The notes: generated by a model from the letters alone, not told the origin. 64,000 nucleotides of DNA from Mycobacteriales bacterium (GCA_035995165.1 DASYKU010000059.1:1-64000); one strand, 5' to 3'. Shown: positions 17,775 to 26,436, counted from the first letter of the stretch. A program made the numbers and translations.

Positions 17775-18961
17775 CAACGCGACACCCCGGTCGCCTCCGG
17801 GTCGAGGCCGAGCGCGGCGGCGCCGAGCCAGTCCGCGCACACGTCCGAGGTGGCCGGCTGCAACGAGCCGCAGCGGGCGTCCCGGTAGATCCGCTCCAGC
17901 GGGGAGCCGCGCCGGGTCGCCGACGTGCCGGCCGCCTCCAGCATCGAGGCCGCGACCTCCATCGCGGTCTCGCCGGCCAGCAGCTTGGCCCGCCAGACCC
18001 AGCGGTTGGTCTCCGGATCGCCCGGCGCGGCGTCGACCCGCCGGGCCGCCTCCAGCACGGTCAGCCGGGCCGCCTCGACCCGGGTCTCGGCCCGGCCGAC
18101 CCTGGCCCGGACCGCCGGCAGGTGGGTCAGGTTGCGCTTCTGCAGGTGCTCGACCGCGGCGGTCACCGCGGACTCGGCCACGCCCACGTACACGGCCGCG
18201 TACGAGGCGACGAGCCACTGCGGCATCACCTGGGCCAGCAGCAGGGTCAGCCCCTCGATCCCGCCGAGCAGCGCGTCCGCGCCGATCTCGACGTCCAGGT
18301 GCAGGTCGTCGCTGCCGGTGGCGCGCATGCCCATCGAGTCCCAGGTCCGCTCGACGGTCAGCCCGTCGCCGGCCGGGACCAGGAAGTGCGACACCTGCGC
18401 CGGGTCCGAACCGGCGCGCTTGGCCGCGACGAGGTAGAGATCGGCGTGCCCGGCCCCGGACACGAACGTCTTCGACCCGGTGATCCGGAACCCCTTCTCC
18501 ACCGGCTCGTACGCGGTGGTGAGCTTCGACAGCCGGCTGCCGGCGCCGCGCTCGCTCATCGCCACCGCGAACAGCGCCCCGGCGGCCGCCCGGCGCAGCG
18601 CCTCGTCCCGCATCGCGAAGTACGACTCCGGCACGCCCAGCGCCCGGGCCACGTCGTCCGGGGTCCCGGCCAGCGCGCCGGTGACCGAGGCGTGCATGTT
18701 GTAGACCAGCGCGGTCGCCCCGGCCCCGGCGCCGAGCGCCATCGCGATCCGGGCGTAGTCGGTGAAGCCGGCCCCGGGACCGCCGAGCCGGGTGGGAACC
18801 ATCAGCCCGAGCAGGCCGGCCGCGCGCAGGTCGTCGAAGTCGGCGGCCGGGAACGTGCCGGCGGCGTCGTGGGCCGCGGCCCGCTCGGCCAGCGCCGGGA
18901 CCAGGCCCCGGGCGGCGGTCAGGGCCGCGCCGGGGTCGGTCAGTGCGGCGGGAACGGTCAC
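17771..18961 (-). CDS. Acyl-CoA dehydrogenase family protein
   Basis: A 396-residue flavoprotein of the acyl-CoA dehydrogenase fold. The N-terminal helical domain (FPAADFDDLRAAGLLGLMVP), the middle beta domain (VAMSERGAGSRLSKL, GFRITGSKTFVSGAGHADLYLV) and the C-terminal helical bundle are all present. The usual catalytic glutamate region is not obvious to me. It could therefore dehydrogenate a starter acyl-CoA or be a flavin-dependent hydroxylase of the polyketide. GTG at 18961 follows GGAGGG and overlaps the methyltransferase stop (GTGA). It is coupled to the polyketide synthase gene downstream. Confidence 0.85.
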   Translation of the reverse strand: MTVPAALTDPGAALTAARGLVPALAERAAAHDAAGTFPAADFDDLRAAGLLGLMVPTRLGGPGAGFTDYARIAMALGAGAGATALVYNMHASVTGALAGTPDDVARALGVPESYFAMRDEALRRAAAGALFAVAMSERGAGSRLSKLTTAYEPVEKGFRITGSKTFVSGAGHADLYLVAAKRAGSDPAQVSHFLVPAGDGLTVERTWDSMGMRATGSDDLHLDVEIGADALLGGIEGLTLLLAQVMPQWLVASYAAVYVGVAESAVTAAVEHLQKRNLTHLPAVRARVGRAETRVEAARLTVLEAARRVDAAPGDPETNRWVWRAKLLAGETAMEVAASMLEAAGTSATRRGSPLERIYRDARCGSLQPATSDVCADWLGAAALGLDPEATGVSRW

Positions 18962-19674
18962 GCGCCCTCCTTGATGCCGTGGCCCTGGAAGAGCACGGCG
19001 GTGGTCCGGACGGGCCGCATCCGCGGCTCCGGGTCGCGGCGGGCCAGCCACCGCAGGGTGCCCAGGATCGGCGGCCGCATGCCGGTCAGCGTCAGCGCGA
19101 CACCGTGCCGGGCCGCCTCGGCGACGAGCTCGGCCCGGTCGACGAACAGGGCCGGGTCGTGGATGCCGGGCGGCGCGCCGCCGGGCAACCGCTCGGCGAT
19201 GTCGACCGCGATCAGCTTGGCCAGCCGGGTGGCCGCGATCGTGTCCAGCACCAGCGTCCCGCCCGGGCGCAGCACCCGGCAGGCCTCGGCCACCGCGGCC
19301 CGCAGGTCCGGGACGTGCTCGAGGATCTCGCCGGCCGAGACCGCGTCGGCGGCCCCGTCCGCGATCGGCAGCCGCTGGACGTCCCCCCGGACGGCGTGGA
19401 CCCCGTGCTCGGCGGCCAGCCGGAGCGAGGTGTCGACCAGGTCGACGCCGACGTGCCGGTAGCCGAGCCGGGCCGCGTGCGGCGCCAGCAGGCCGGCTCC
19501 GCAGCCCATGTCGACCAGCACGGCGCCGGGCCGCGGCGCCGGCGGGATCAGCTCGGCCCGGGCGGCGGCGATCCAGCGCAGCATCGCGAACTTCCCGTAC
19601 GGCTGCCACCACTGGTCGGCCAGGCCTTCGTACTGCCGGACGTCGTTGCGCGGCAGCGCGAGCGTCGGGGACAT
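18958..19674 (-). CDS. Class I SAM-dependent methyltransferase
   Basis: A 238-residue methyltransferase of the UbiG/UbiE type. Motif I is VLVDMGCGAGLLAPHAA near residue 52, followed by VDLVD, a DVQRLP segment, EILEHV and the VLRPGGTLVL strand-turn. It is the first gene of the operon and overlaps the next gene by 4 bases. It probably methylates the polyketide or a quinol derived from it. O- versus C-methylation cannot be told from sequence. Confidence 0.85.
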   Translation of the reverse strand: MSPTLALPRNDVRQYEGLADQWWQPYGKFAMLRWIAAARAELIPPAPRPGAVLVDMGCGAGLLAPHAARLGYRHVGVDLVDTSLRLAAEHGVHAVRGDVQRLPIADGAADAVSAGEILEHVPDLRAAVAEACRVLRPGGTLVLDTIAATRLAKLIAVDIAERLPGGAPPGIHDPALFVDRAELVAEAARHGVALTLTGMRPPILGTLRWLARRDPEPRMRPVRTTAVLFQGHGIKEGA

Positions 19675-19743
19675 ACCGACAGGCTATGTCGGCGGCCGGT
19701 CCGCCGCCCGAGCGCGGCCGGTCCGCCGCGCGAGGTCGGCCGG

Positions 19744-20226
19744 TCAGGTCCGGCCGTCGGACTCCTGGGCCTTGCGCAGCGTCGGGGTGTGCGGCAGCCA
19801 GTCGGCCAGCTTGGTCGGGAAGCCGTCCGCGGCCAGCATGTCGATCACGTCCGGGTCGTCGTCGACCACGACCGCGACGTCCCGGGTCGTGCGGAGCTTG
19901 CGCAGCTCGTCCCGTTTGGTCAGGCGGGCCGGCCGGAAGTCCCGGTCCGGGCGCATGAGCAGCGGCTCGGCCGGCAGCCCCTGGGCGGCCAGCCAGTCCC
20001 GGGTCAGCCGCCGGGTGCGCTCCGGGCGGCCGGTCAGCCAGAGGACGTCGTGGTCGGCGCCGAGCTCCTGGACCAGCGTGACACCGTCGGCCAGCGGCGG
20101 GTCCTCGCCGGCGGCGAGGAAGAACTCGTCCCAGCGCCGGGGCTTGTCCTGGATGAGGTGCAGGCGGTGGCGCACGTCGGCGACCACCCCGTCGATGTCG
20201 ATCACCGCGAGCGGCCGGGAGTCCAC
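19744..20226 (-). CDS. HAD-superfamily phosphatase, polynucleotide-kinase 3'-phosphatase-like
   Basis: A 160-residue HAD protein with motif I as DIDGVVADVRHRLHL (residues 8-22), the WLTGRPE motif II and a late DDDPDVIDML motif. The layout resembles the phosphatase domain of T4-type polynucleotide kinase, but no kinase domain is attached. GTG at 20226 is chosen so that motif I lies at the N-terminus; the frame upstream runs antisense through the zinc-finger gene. Substrate unknown. Confidence 0.75.
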   Translation of the reverse strand: MDSRPLAVIDIDGVVADVRHRLHLIQDKPRRWDEFFLAAGEDPPLADGVTLVQELGADHDVLWLTGRPERTRRLTRDWLAAQGLPAEPLLMRPDRDFRPARLTKRDELRKLRTTRDVAVVVDDDPDVIDMLAADGFPTKLADWLPHTPTLRKAQESDGRT

Positions 20227-20267
20227 GGCGGGCCAGTCTGCCAGTCCCGCCTCGGGCCAGGACCGCC

Positions 20268-20531
20268 TCAGACCAGGATCTGGTCGACGAAGCACCAGCG
20301 CCAGTCCTCGCCCGGCTGGAACGAGCGGATCACCGGGTGGCCGTCGGCGTCGGCGTGCTTGCTGGCGTGCCGCTGCGGCGAGGAGTCGCAGCAGCCGACC
20401 TTGCCGCAGGTCAGGCAGAGCCGCAGGTGGACCCACGAGGTGCCGGCGGCCAGGCACTCCTCGCAGCCCTGGGTGGTGCTCGGGGCCGGCGCGGGGCTGG
20501 GCAGCTCGGCGACGTGCGGGCAGGCGGTCAC
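20268..20531 (-). CDS. UBP-type zinc finger protein
   Basis: An 87-residue single-domain zf-UBP protein. Likely zinc ligands are the early CPH, the CEEC pair, CLTC, CC and the HASKH / GHP histidines. In eukaryotes this fold recognises ubiquitin C-termini; bacterial versions are of unknown function. A GGAGGA precedes the GTG. It is divergent from the Na+/H+ antiporter gene and close to the response-regulator flavoprotein. From memory, bacterial zf-UBP genes often neighbour both of these families, which suggests a link. Confidence 0.88.
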   Translation of the reverse strand: MTACPHVAELPSPAPAPSTTQGCEECLAAGTSWVHLRLCLTCGKVGCCDSSPQRHASKHADADGHPVIRSFQPGEDWRWCFVDQILV

Positions 20532-20674
20532 GGGTTCCTCCTCAGGTCTGCTCTGGGCGAACCTACGCCCCGGCAGTTCCGCCTCCGCCGCCGATGCGGG
20601 AACCTTCGCAGGTCGACGCGTGTTGCGGGCGGCTGTGGCCGGCATCGCCCGGGTCGAGCTGGAGGAGGCTGCCC

Positions 20675-22264
20675 ATGCTGTTCGAGACGATGTTGCTGGT
20701 CGCGGCGGCGGCCGCCGTGGCCGGTGTCGCCCGCCGGTTCACCCTGTCCGCACCGCTGCTGCTGGTGGTGGCCGGCATCGCCGCGTCGTTCATCCCCGGC
20801 GTCGACGACTACCACCTGGAGCCGGAGCTCGTCCTCTACTTCATCCTGCCGCCGCTGTTGTTCGCCGCGGCCTGGCAGAGCTCGGTGATCAACTTCCGGC
20901 AGAACCTGCGGCCGATCGGGCTGCTCTCGGTCGGGCTGGTGTTGTTCACCACGCTCGCGGTCGGCTTCGCCGTGCACGCGGTGCTGCCGGACCTGCCGCT
21001 GGCGGCTGCGTTCGCGCTCGGTGCGATCGTCTCGCCGCCGGACGCGGTCGCCGCCACCGCGGTCGGCCGTACGGTCGGGCTGCCGCGCCGGCTGGTCACG
21101 ATCCTGGCCGGCGAGAGCCTGGTGAACGACGCGACCGGGCTGACCGCGTACCGCGTCGCGGTCGGGGCGGCGGTGGCCGGCGGGTTCTCGATCTGGAAGG
21201 GGATCGCCGAGTTCGCCGTCGCCGCGATCGGCGGGGTCGTCGTCGGGATCGTGCTGGCGGTGGCGGTCGAGTGGCTGCTGCAGTACCTGCACGACCCGGT
21301 GCTGGAGAACACGCTGGTCCTGCTGCTGCCGTTCCTCGCCTTCGCCGCCGCCGAGCAGCTCGGCTGGGCCGGCTACCACGGGTCCGGGGTGCTCGCGGTC
21401 GTCACCGCCGGGCTGTACCTCGGGCACAACTCGCCGCGCCGGCAGACCGCGGCCACCCGGCTGCAGGGCACCGAGGTCTGGCGGGTGATCGAGTTCCTGC
21501 TCGAGTCGGTGGTGTTCGCGCTGATCGGGCTGCAGCTGCCGGCCGTGCTGGACGCCCTGTCCGGGCGGGATCCGGGCACGCTCGTGCTGGCCTCGGCGGT
21601 CGCGCTGGTGACCACGATCGCGGCCCGGTTCGCCTGGATGTACCCGGGGACCTACCTGCCGTTGCTGATCCCGAAGGTGGCCGGGCGGGACACCCGGCCG
21701 CCGTGGACGTACCCGACCGTGCTGGCGTGGGCGGGGATGCGCGGGGTGGTGTCGCTGGCGGCGGCGTTCGGGTTGCCGGAGTCGTTCCCGGAGCGGGACC
21801 TGATCCAGTTCCTCACGTTCGTGGTGGTGGTCGGGACGCTGCTCATCCAGGGCCTGACGCTGCCCAAGCTGATCCGCCGGCTCGGGGTGACCGGGTCGGA
21901 GGAGCAGCAGGACCTGATCCGGGAGGCCGGCGCGCAGCATGCGGCCGCGAACGCGGCGCTGGCCCGGCTCGACCAGGAGCTGGCCAACAACGGCACCGTG
22001 CCCGAGGACGTGGTGTCCCGGCTGCGGGAGAAGGCCGAGATCCGGCAGCTGGGCGCGTGGGAACGGCTCGGCGGCCGCGGTGCGGCGGACGGGTCGGCGA
22101 TGGAGCCGCCGACGGTCTCGTTCCGGCGGCTGCGCCGGGCGATGATCGAGGCCGAGCGCGAGGTCTTCATCGACCTGCGTGACCGCGGTCAGATCGACGA
22201 CGAGGTGCTCCTCCGGGTCCAGCGCGAACTCGACCTCGAGGAATCCATCCTCCAGCGCGAGTGA
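20675..22264 (+). CDS. Na+/H+ antiporter (CPA1 family)
   Basis: A 529-residue cation:proton antiporter with about 12 membrane helices. The NhaP/CPA1 segments LPPLLFAAAWQSS, GAIVSPPDAVAATAV, the ND pair in GESLVNDATGL, and WAGMRGVVSLAAA are present. A hydrophilic C-terminal tail of about 120 residues (from about 410) is predicted to be cytoplasmic and helical. ATG at 20675 has GGAGGAGG upstream. It shares its upstream region with the divergent zf-UBP gene. A paralogue of similar build lies at 48674-50278. Confidence 0.93.
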   Translation: MLFETMLLVAAAAAVAGVARRFTLSAPLLLVVAGIAASFIPGVDDYHLEPELVLYFILPPLLFAAAWQSSVINFRQNLRPIGLLSVGLVLFTTLAVGFAVHAVLPDLPLAAAFALGAIVSPPDAVAATAVGRTVGLPRRLVTILAGESLVNDATGLTAYRVAVGAAVAGGFSIWKGIAEFAVAAIGGVVVGIVLAVAVEWLLQYLHDPVLENTLVLLLPFLAFAAAEQLGWAGYHGSGVLAVVTAGLYLGHNSPRRQTAATRLQGTEVWRVIEFLLESVVFALIGLQLPAVLDALSGRDPGTLVLASAVALVTTIAARFAWMYPGTYLPLLIPKVAGRDTRPPWTYPTVLAWAGMRGVVSLAAAFGLPESFPERDLIQFLTFVVVVGTLLIQGLTLPKLIRRLGVTGSEEQQDLIREAGAQHAAANAALARLDQELANNGTVPEDVVSRLREKAEIRQLGAWERLGGRGAADGSAMEPPTVSFRRLRRAMIEAEREVFIDLRDRGQIDDEVLLRVQRELDLEESILQRE

Positions 22265-22322
22265 GCGGCGGACATGCGGTGGCCGGGAGGACCGGTGGCG
22301 TGGACGCTCAACGGGGCCGGGA

Positions 22323-22339
22323 GGCCTCGTGTCGAGGCC
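22323..22339 (+). terminator. Possible hairpin terminator after the antiporter gene
   Basis: GGCCTCG and CGAGGCC form a 7-pair stem with a 3-base loop about 60 bases after the stop. It is the best hairpin I see in the 183-base gap before the next gene. Confidence 0.35.
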
Positions 22340-22447
22340 GGCGGAGTCCGGCCTCGCCGTCTTCGCGCCCGAGTCCTGACGGTGTTCGCTGTGCGCGAAG
22401 GGCAACGGGGAAGACGTGGGGGGCCTGCGCTGATTGACTAGGGCACC

Positions 22448-24130
22448 ATGACTGCTCCCGACACCGGCCGCGTCGCTCGACCGGCGATCCTGACGGTCGA
22501 CGACGACCCCAGCGTGTCCCGCGCGGTCGCCCGTGACCTGCGCCGCAAGTACGGCGAGGGCTACCGCATCGTCCGGGCCGAGTCCGGCCCGCAGGCGCTG
22601 GAGGCGGTGCGGGAGATCAAGCTGCGCGGCGAGCAGGTGGCCGTGCTGCTGGCGGACTACCGGATGCCACAGATGAGCGGCATCGAGTTCCTGGAGCAGG
22701 CGATGGACCTGTTCCCGCTGGCCCGCCGGGTCCTGCTGACGGCGTACGCGGACACCGACGCGGCGATCCAGGCGATCAACGTGGTCGACCTCGACCACTA
22801 CCTGCTCAAGCCCTGGGACCCGCCGGAGGAGAAGCTGTATCCGGTGGTCGACGGGCTGCTGGCGTCCTGGGCCGCGGTGGACCGGCGGCCGGCCCGGGAG
22901 ATCCGGGTCATCGGCCACCGCTGGTCGGCCCGCTCGTTCGAGGTCCGCGACTTCCTGGCCCGCAACTCCGTCCCGTTCCGGTGGTATCTGGCCGACGACG
23001 CCGAGGCGGTCCGGCTGCTGTCCGCGGCCGCCGTCGGCGACGACCGGCTGCCGGTCGTGATCACCGCCGAGGGCGCCGCGATGATCGAGCCGTCCGACGC
23101 CGAGCTCGCCGCCCACGTCGGCCTGGCCACGAACCCCTCCACCGACTTCTACGACCTGGTCGTGGTCGGCGGCGGACCGGCCGGTCTCGGCGCCGCGGTG
23201 TACGGCGGCTCCGAGGGGCTGCGGACGGTGCTGGTCGAGCGGCGCGCCACCGGCGGCCAGGCCGGCACCAGCTCGCGGATCGAGAACTACCTCGGATTCC
23301 CCGACGGCGTGTCCGGCGAGCAGCTGACCGAGCGGGCCCGCCGGCAGGCGCTGAAGTTCGAGGTCGAGATGCTCACCACCCGCGACGTGGTCGGGCTGGA
23401 GCAGCGCGGCAACGCCCGGGTCGTCCGGTTCGAAGACGGCTCGGAGCTGGCCGCGCACACGGTGATCCTGGCGACCGGGGTGTCGTACCGGATGCTGGAG
23501 GCGCCGGGACTGTCGGAGCTGGCCGGCCGGGGCGTCTTCTACGGCGCCGCCACCACCGAGGGCCCGTCCTGCCGCAGCCAGGACGTCTACATCGTCGGCG
23601 GCGCCAACTCCGCCGGCCAGGCCGCCATGTACTTCTCCCGGTACGCGGACAAGGTCACCCTGCTCGTCCGCGGCGGCAGCCTGGACTCCTCGATGTCGCG
23701 CTACCTCATCGACCAGATCGACAAGGTCCCCAACATCGAGGTCCGCACCTGCACCGAGGTCGTCGGCGGCAGCGGCGATGAGCATCTGGAGACGCTGGAG
23801 CTGCGCAACAACGCGAGCGGCAGCACGGAAACAGTCCCGGCGTCCTGGTTGTTCGTCTTCATAGGAGCGGCACCGCGCACCGACTGGCTCGACGGCTGCC
23901 TCGACCGGGACCCCCGGGGCTTCGTGCTCACGGGTCCGGATCTGGTCGTGGAGGGCCGGCGACCGGCCGGCTGGGCGCTGGACCGCGACCCGTACCACCT
24001 GGAGGCCAGCGTGCCCGGCGTGTTCGTGGCCGGCGACGTACGGTCGGACTCGGTGAAGCGGGTCGCGTCCGCGGTCGGCGAGGGCGCGATGGCCGTCACG
24101 CTGGTGCACCGGTACCTGGAGAAGCTGTGA
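22448..24130 (+). CDS. Response regulator fused to a thioredoxin-reductase-like flavoprotein
   Basis: A 560-residue three-part protein. Residues 1-135 are a receiver domain: acidic residues DDD at 18-20, phospho-acceptor Asp70 in LADYRMP, LLTAY, and Lys in LLKPWD. Residues about 140-220 resemble a glutaredoxin/thioredoxin fold without its cysteines (RVIGHRWSARSFEVRDF ... LPVVI). Residues 230-560 are an FAD/NAD(P)H module with GGGPAGLGAA near 240, ATGVSYRML, YIVGGANSAGQAA and AGDVRSD. The redox-active CxxC of true thioredoxin reductase is absent; only one cysteine (about Cys375, in SCRSQD) is nearby. It is coupled by a 4-base overlap to the histidine kinase downstream. It probably links phosphorylation to a flavin redox reaction. 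Confidence 0.9.
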   Translation: MTAPDTGRVARPAILTVDDDPSVSRAVARDLRRKYGEGYRIVRAESGPQALEAVREIKLRGEQVAVLLADYRMPQMSGIEFLEQAMDLFPLARRVLLTAYADTDAAIQAINVVDLDHYLLKPWDPPEEKLYPVVDGLLASWAAVDRRPAREIRVIGHRWSARSFEVRDFLARNSVPFRWYLADDAEAVRLLSAAAVGDDRLPVVITAEGAAMIEPSDAELAAHVGLATNPSTDFYDLVVVGGGPAGLGAAVYGGSEGLRTVLVERRATGGQAGTSSRIENYLGFPDGVSGEQLTERARRQALKFEVEMLTTRDVVGLEQRGNARVVRFEDGSELAAHTVILATGVSYRMLEAPGLSELAGRGVFYGAATTEGPSCRSQDVYIVGGANSAGQAAMYFSRYADKVTLLVRGGSLDSSMSRYLIDQIDKVPNIEVRTCTEVVGGSGDEHLETLELRNNASGSTETVPASWLFVFIGAAPRTDWLDGCLDRDPRGFVLTGPDLVVEGRRPAGWALDRDPYHLEASVPGVFVAGDVRSDSVKRVASAVGEGAMAVTLVHRYLEKL

Positions 24131-25596
24131 CTGAGACGCGCGAGACGCTGGGCCGCGACGAGCTGCGGCGGCTGTTCCTGTTCGAGTCGCTGAGCGATGA
24201 GCAGCTGGACTGGATCTCCGAGCACGGCGAGGTCAGGACGGTGCCGGCCGGCGACGTGGTGGTCGCCGAAGGCGACCCGCCCACCTGCTTCTTCGTGCTG
24301 CTGTCGGGCACGCTCGTGCTGTCCCGGCTGGCCGGGGGCGAGCGGGTGCAGATCAACCGGACCGACCACGTCGGGTCCTACTTCGGCGCCACCCAGTCCT
24401 ACCTGAGCACCGACCGGGCCTCCAAGACGTACGGGGCGACGGTCGAGGCCGCGACCGAGATGCGGATCTTCCAGCTGCCGGCGGACGAGTGGGGTACCCA
24501 GGTCCGCGAGTGGTTCCCGATGGCGATCCACCTGCTCGACGGGATCTTCCTCGGGATGCAGAACAGCCAGCGGCTGGTCAACGAGCGGGAGCGGCTGCTC
24601 GCGCTCGGGTCGCTGTCCGCCGGCCTGACCCACGAGCTGAACAACCCGGCCGCGGCCGCCGTGCGGGCCACCGCCGCGCTGCGCGAGCGGGTCGCCGGGA
24701 TGCGGCACAAGCTGGCCATGCTGGCCGGCGGCGCGATCGCGCCGGCCAACATGCCGGCGCTGGTGAAGCTGCAGGAGGAGGCGGTCGAGCGGGTCGCGAA
24801 GGCGCCGAAGCTCGGCCCGATCGAGGCCAGCGACGCCGAGGACGAGCTCGGTGACTGGCTGGAGGACCACGGCGTCAGCGGCGGCTGGGACCTGGCCCCG
24901 ACGCTGGTCAACGCGGGGCTGGACGTCGAGTGGTTGGCCGAGGCGGTGCAGAAGTGCCCGGGCACGGCCACCGAGGGCGCGATCCGCTGGCTGGCGTACA
25001 CGGTCGAGACCGAGATGCTGATGAACGAGATCGAGGACGCCACCACCCGGGTGTCCACGCTCGTCGGCGCGGCCAAGCAGTACTCGCAGATGGACCGGGC
25101 CCCGTTCCAGGTCGTCGACGTGCACGAGCTGCTCGACTCGACGCTGGTGATGCTGGCCCGCAAGATCGGCGACAAGGTCACGGTGGTCAAGGACTACGAC
25201 CGGACGCTGCCGCCGCTGCCGGCGTACGCGGCCGAGCTCAACCAGGTCTGGACCAACCTCATCGACAACGCGGTGCAGGCGATGGCGGGGGAGGGCACGC
25301 TGACCGTGCGGACCTCCCGCGAGGACGACTGCATCGTCGTCGCCATCGGGGACACCGGTCCGGGCGTGCCGCCGGAGATCGCCGGGCGGATCTTCGAGCC
25401 GTTCTTCACCACCAAGCCGGTCGGCGAGGGTACCGGCCTGGGCCTGGACATCTCCTGGCGGATCGTGGTCAAGAAGCACCACGGCGACATCCAGCTGGAC
25501 TCCGAGCCGGGCGCGACCTGGTTCCTGGTCCGCCTCCCGCTCGCCTCCGACGCCGACATGCCGGACCTGTCGGCCGCCGAGGGCATCGACGACTAG
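24127..25596 (+). CDS. Cyclic-nucleotide-domain sensor histidine kinase
   Basis: A 489-residue soluble histidine kinase. Residues 1-135 form a cNMP-binding-like beta roll (VPAGDVVVAEGDPPTCFFVL). The dimerisation/phospho-acceptor region has His169 in GLTHELNNPAAAA. The ATPase domain has the N box near Asn381 (TNLIDNAVQAM), DTGPG, PFFTTKPVGEGTGLGL. No membrane helix is seen. GTG at 24127 overlaps the response-regulator gene (GTGA), so the two are a cognate pair. A ligand cannot be assigned. Confidence 0.92.
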   Translation: MTETRETLGRDELRRLFLFESLSDEQLDWISEHGEVRTVPAGDVVVAEGDPPTCFFVLLSGTLVLSRLAGGERVQINRTDHVGSYFGATQSYLSTDRASKTYGATVEAATEMRIFQLPADEWGTQVREWFPMAIHLLDGIFLGMQNSQRLVNERERLLALGSLSAGLTHELNNPAAAAVRATAALRERVAGMRHKLAMLAGGAIAPANMPALVKLQEEAVERVAKAPKLGPIEASDAEDELGDWLEDHGVSGGWDLAPTLVNAGLDVEWLAEAVQKCPGTATEGAIRWLAYTVETEMLMNEIEDATTRVSTLVGAAKQYSQMDRAPFQVVDVHELLDSTLVMLARKIGDKVTVVKDYDRTLPPLPAYAAELNQVWTNLIDNAVQAMAGEGTLTVRTSREDDCIVVAIGDTGPGVPPEIAGRIFEPFFTTKPVGEGTGLGLDISWRIVVKKHHGDIQLDSEPGATWFLVRLPLASDADMPDLSAAEGIDD

Positions 25597-25621
25597 CCCG
25601 TCGGGGGCGGTCCACTACCCG

Positions 25622-25653
25622 GCGACCGCGACCGCGATCGGGGTCGCGGTCGC
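25622..25653 (+). terminator. Hairpin terminator after the kinase gene
   Basis: A perfect 12-pair stem (GCGACCGCGACC with GGTCGCGGTCGC) and an 8-base loop lie 25 bases after the kinase stop and before csbD. Confidence 0.75.
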
Positions 25654-25687
25654 GGATAGAGCGGAATTTGGTGGGTAGACCAGTGTC

Positions 25688-25882
25688 ATGGGACTCGACG
25701 ACAAGATCGGCAATGCCGCTGACCGTGCGGCCGGACGCGGCAAAGAGGCGGTCGGCGCGGCCACCGACGACGAGGAGATGCGCAACGAGGGTCGCGGCCA
25801 GCAGACCGAGGCGGACGTGAAGGACGCCGGCGAGAAGGTCAAGGACGCCGGCGACAAGGTCAAGGACGCGTTCAAGCGCTGA
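25688..25882 (+). CDS. CsbD-family stress protein
   Basis: A 64-residue, highly charged, Asp/Lys/Gly-rich protein with the CsbD pattern (MGLDDKIGNAADRAAGRGKE, then repeated VKDAGEK / VKDAGDK). CsbD-like proteins are general-stress proteins of unknown activity. A GGGTAG at 25673-25678 resembles a stress-sigma -10 box, but no matching GTTT -35 is seen at the right distance. Confidence 0.9.
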   Translation: MGLDDKIGNAADRAAGRGKEAVGAATDDEEMRNEGRGQQTEADVKDAGEKVKDAGDKVKDAFKR

Positions 25883-25893
25883 TCGGCGACCTG

Positions 25894-25934
25894 CCGGAAG
25901 GGCACCAGCCGCGACCCGGCCGGTGCCCTTCCGG
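25894..25934 (+). terminator. Strong hairpin terminator after csbD
   Basis: A perfect 13-pair stem (CCGGAAGGGCACC with GGTGCCCTTCCGG) with a 15-base loop is followed by CTTT. Confidence 0.85.
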
Positions 25935-25972
25935 CTTTCCGGGGTATGACCCGGTCCAGGAGGTGAGGGTCG

Positions 25973-26380
25973 ATGCCCGCCAAGAAGGACCTGCCGGCGA
26001 CGCTCCAGCGGTCGCCCAAGAAAGCGCAGGAGACGTGGTCGAAGACGCACGACTCGGCCGTCGAGGAGTACGGGGAGGGTGAGCGCGCCCATCGCACCGC
26101 GTTCTCCTCGCTCAAGCACTCGTACGAGAAGGTCGGCGACCACTGGGAGCAGAAGGACGAGAAGGGTCCGTCGGACGCTCAGGCGGCCCGGTCCGGCCGC
26201 GCGTCCCGCAAGTCCCGGCCGACCCCGGGCGGCGTGGACGCCAACGCGTCCAAGGCCCACCTGATGGAGCTGGCGAAGCGCCTGGACGTCCGGGGCCGGT
26301 CCCGGATGACCAAGGACGAGCTCGTCGAGGCCCTCCGGAAGGCGAACAACCGGGAGAGCGCGCGGTCCCTCCGGAAGTGA
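25973..26380 (+). CDS. ChaB-domain protein with C-terminal Rho-N/SAP-like domain
   Basis: A 135-residue protein. The N-terminal half is a ChaB domain (KDLPATLQRSPKKAQETWSK, HRTAFSSLKHSYEKVGDHW). The C-terminal 40 residues (KAHLMELAKRLDVRGRSRM, TKDELVEAL) resemble the Rho N-terminal/SAP-type helical nucleic-acid-binding motif. Such small proteins are abundant in stress regulons of actinobacteria. ATG at 25973 has a GGAGGTGAGG upstream. Function not established. Confidence 0.88.
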   Translation: MPAKKDLPATLQRSPKKAQETWSKTHDSAVEEYGEGERAHRTAFSSLKHSYEKVGDHWEQKDEKGPSDAQAARSGRASRKSRPTPGGVDANASKAHLMELAKRLDVRGRSRMTKDELVEALRKANNRESARSLRK

Positions 26381-26436
26381 CCGCGGAGCCGCATCCGACC
26401 GCGCACCCAGAGTAGTCGAAGATCACCCACCGTCCT

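Noticed and set aside
18943-22182. Very long open frame (over 1,000 codons) on the plus strand
   Set aside because: It runs antisense through the methyltransferase, HAD and zinc-finger genes and out of frame through the antiporter gene; the long openness is a by-product of high GC.
20528-24109. Long minus-strand open frame of nearly 1,200 codons
   Set aside because: It is antisense to the antiporter and response-regulator genes, whose products have full family motifs.
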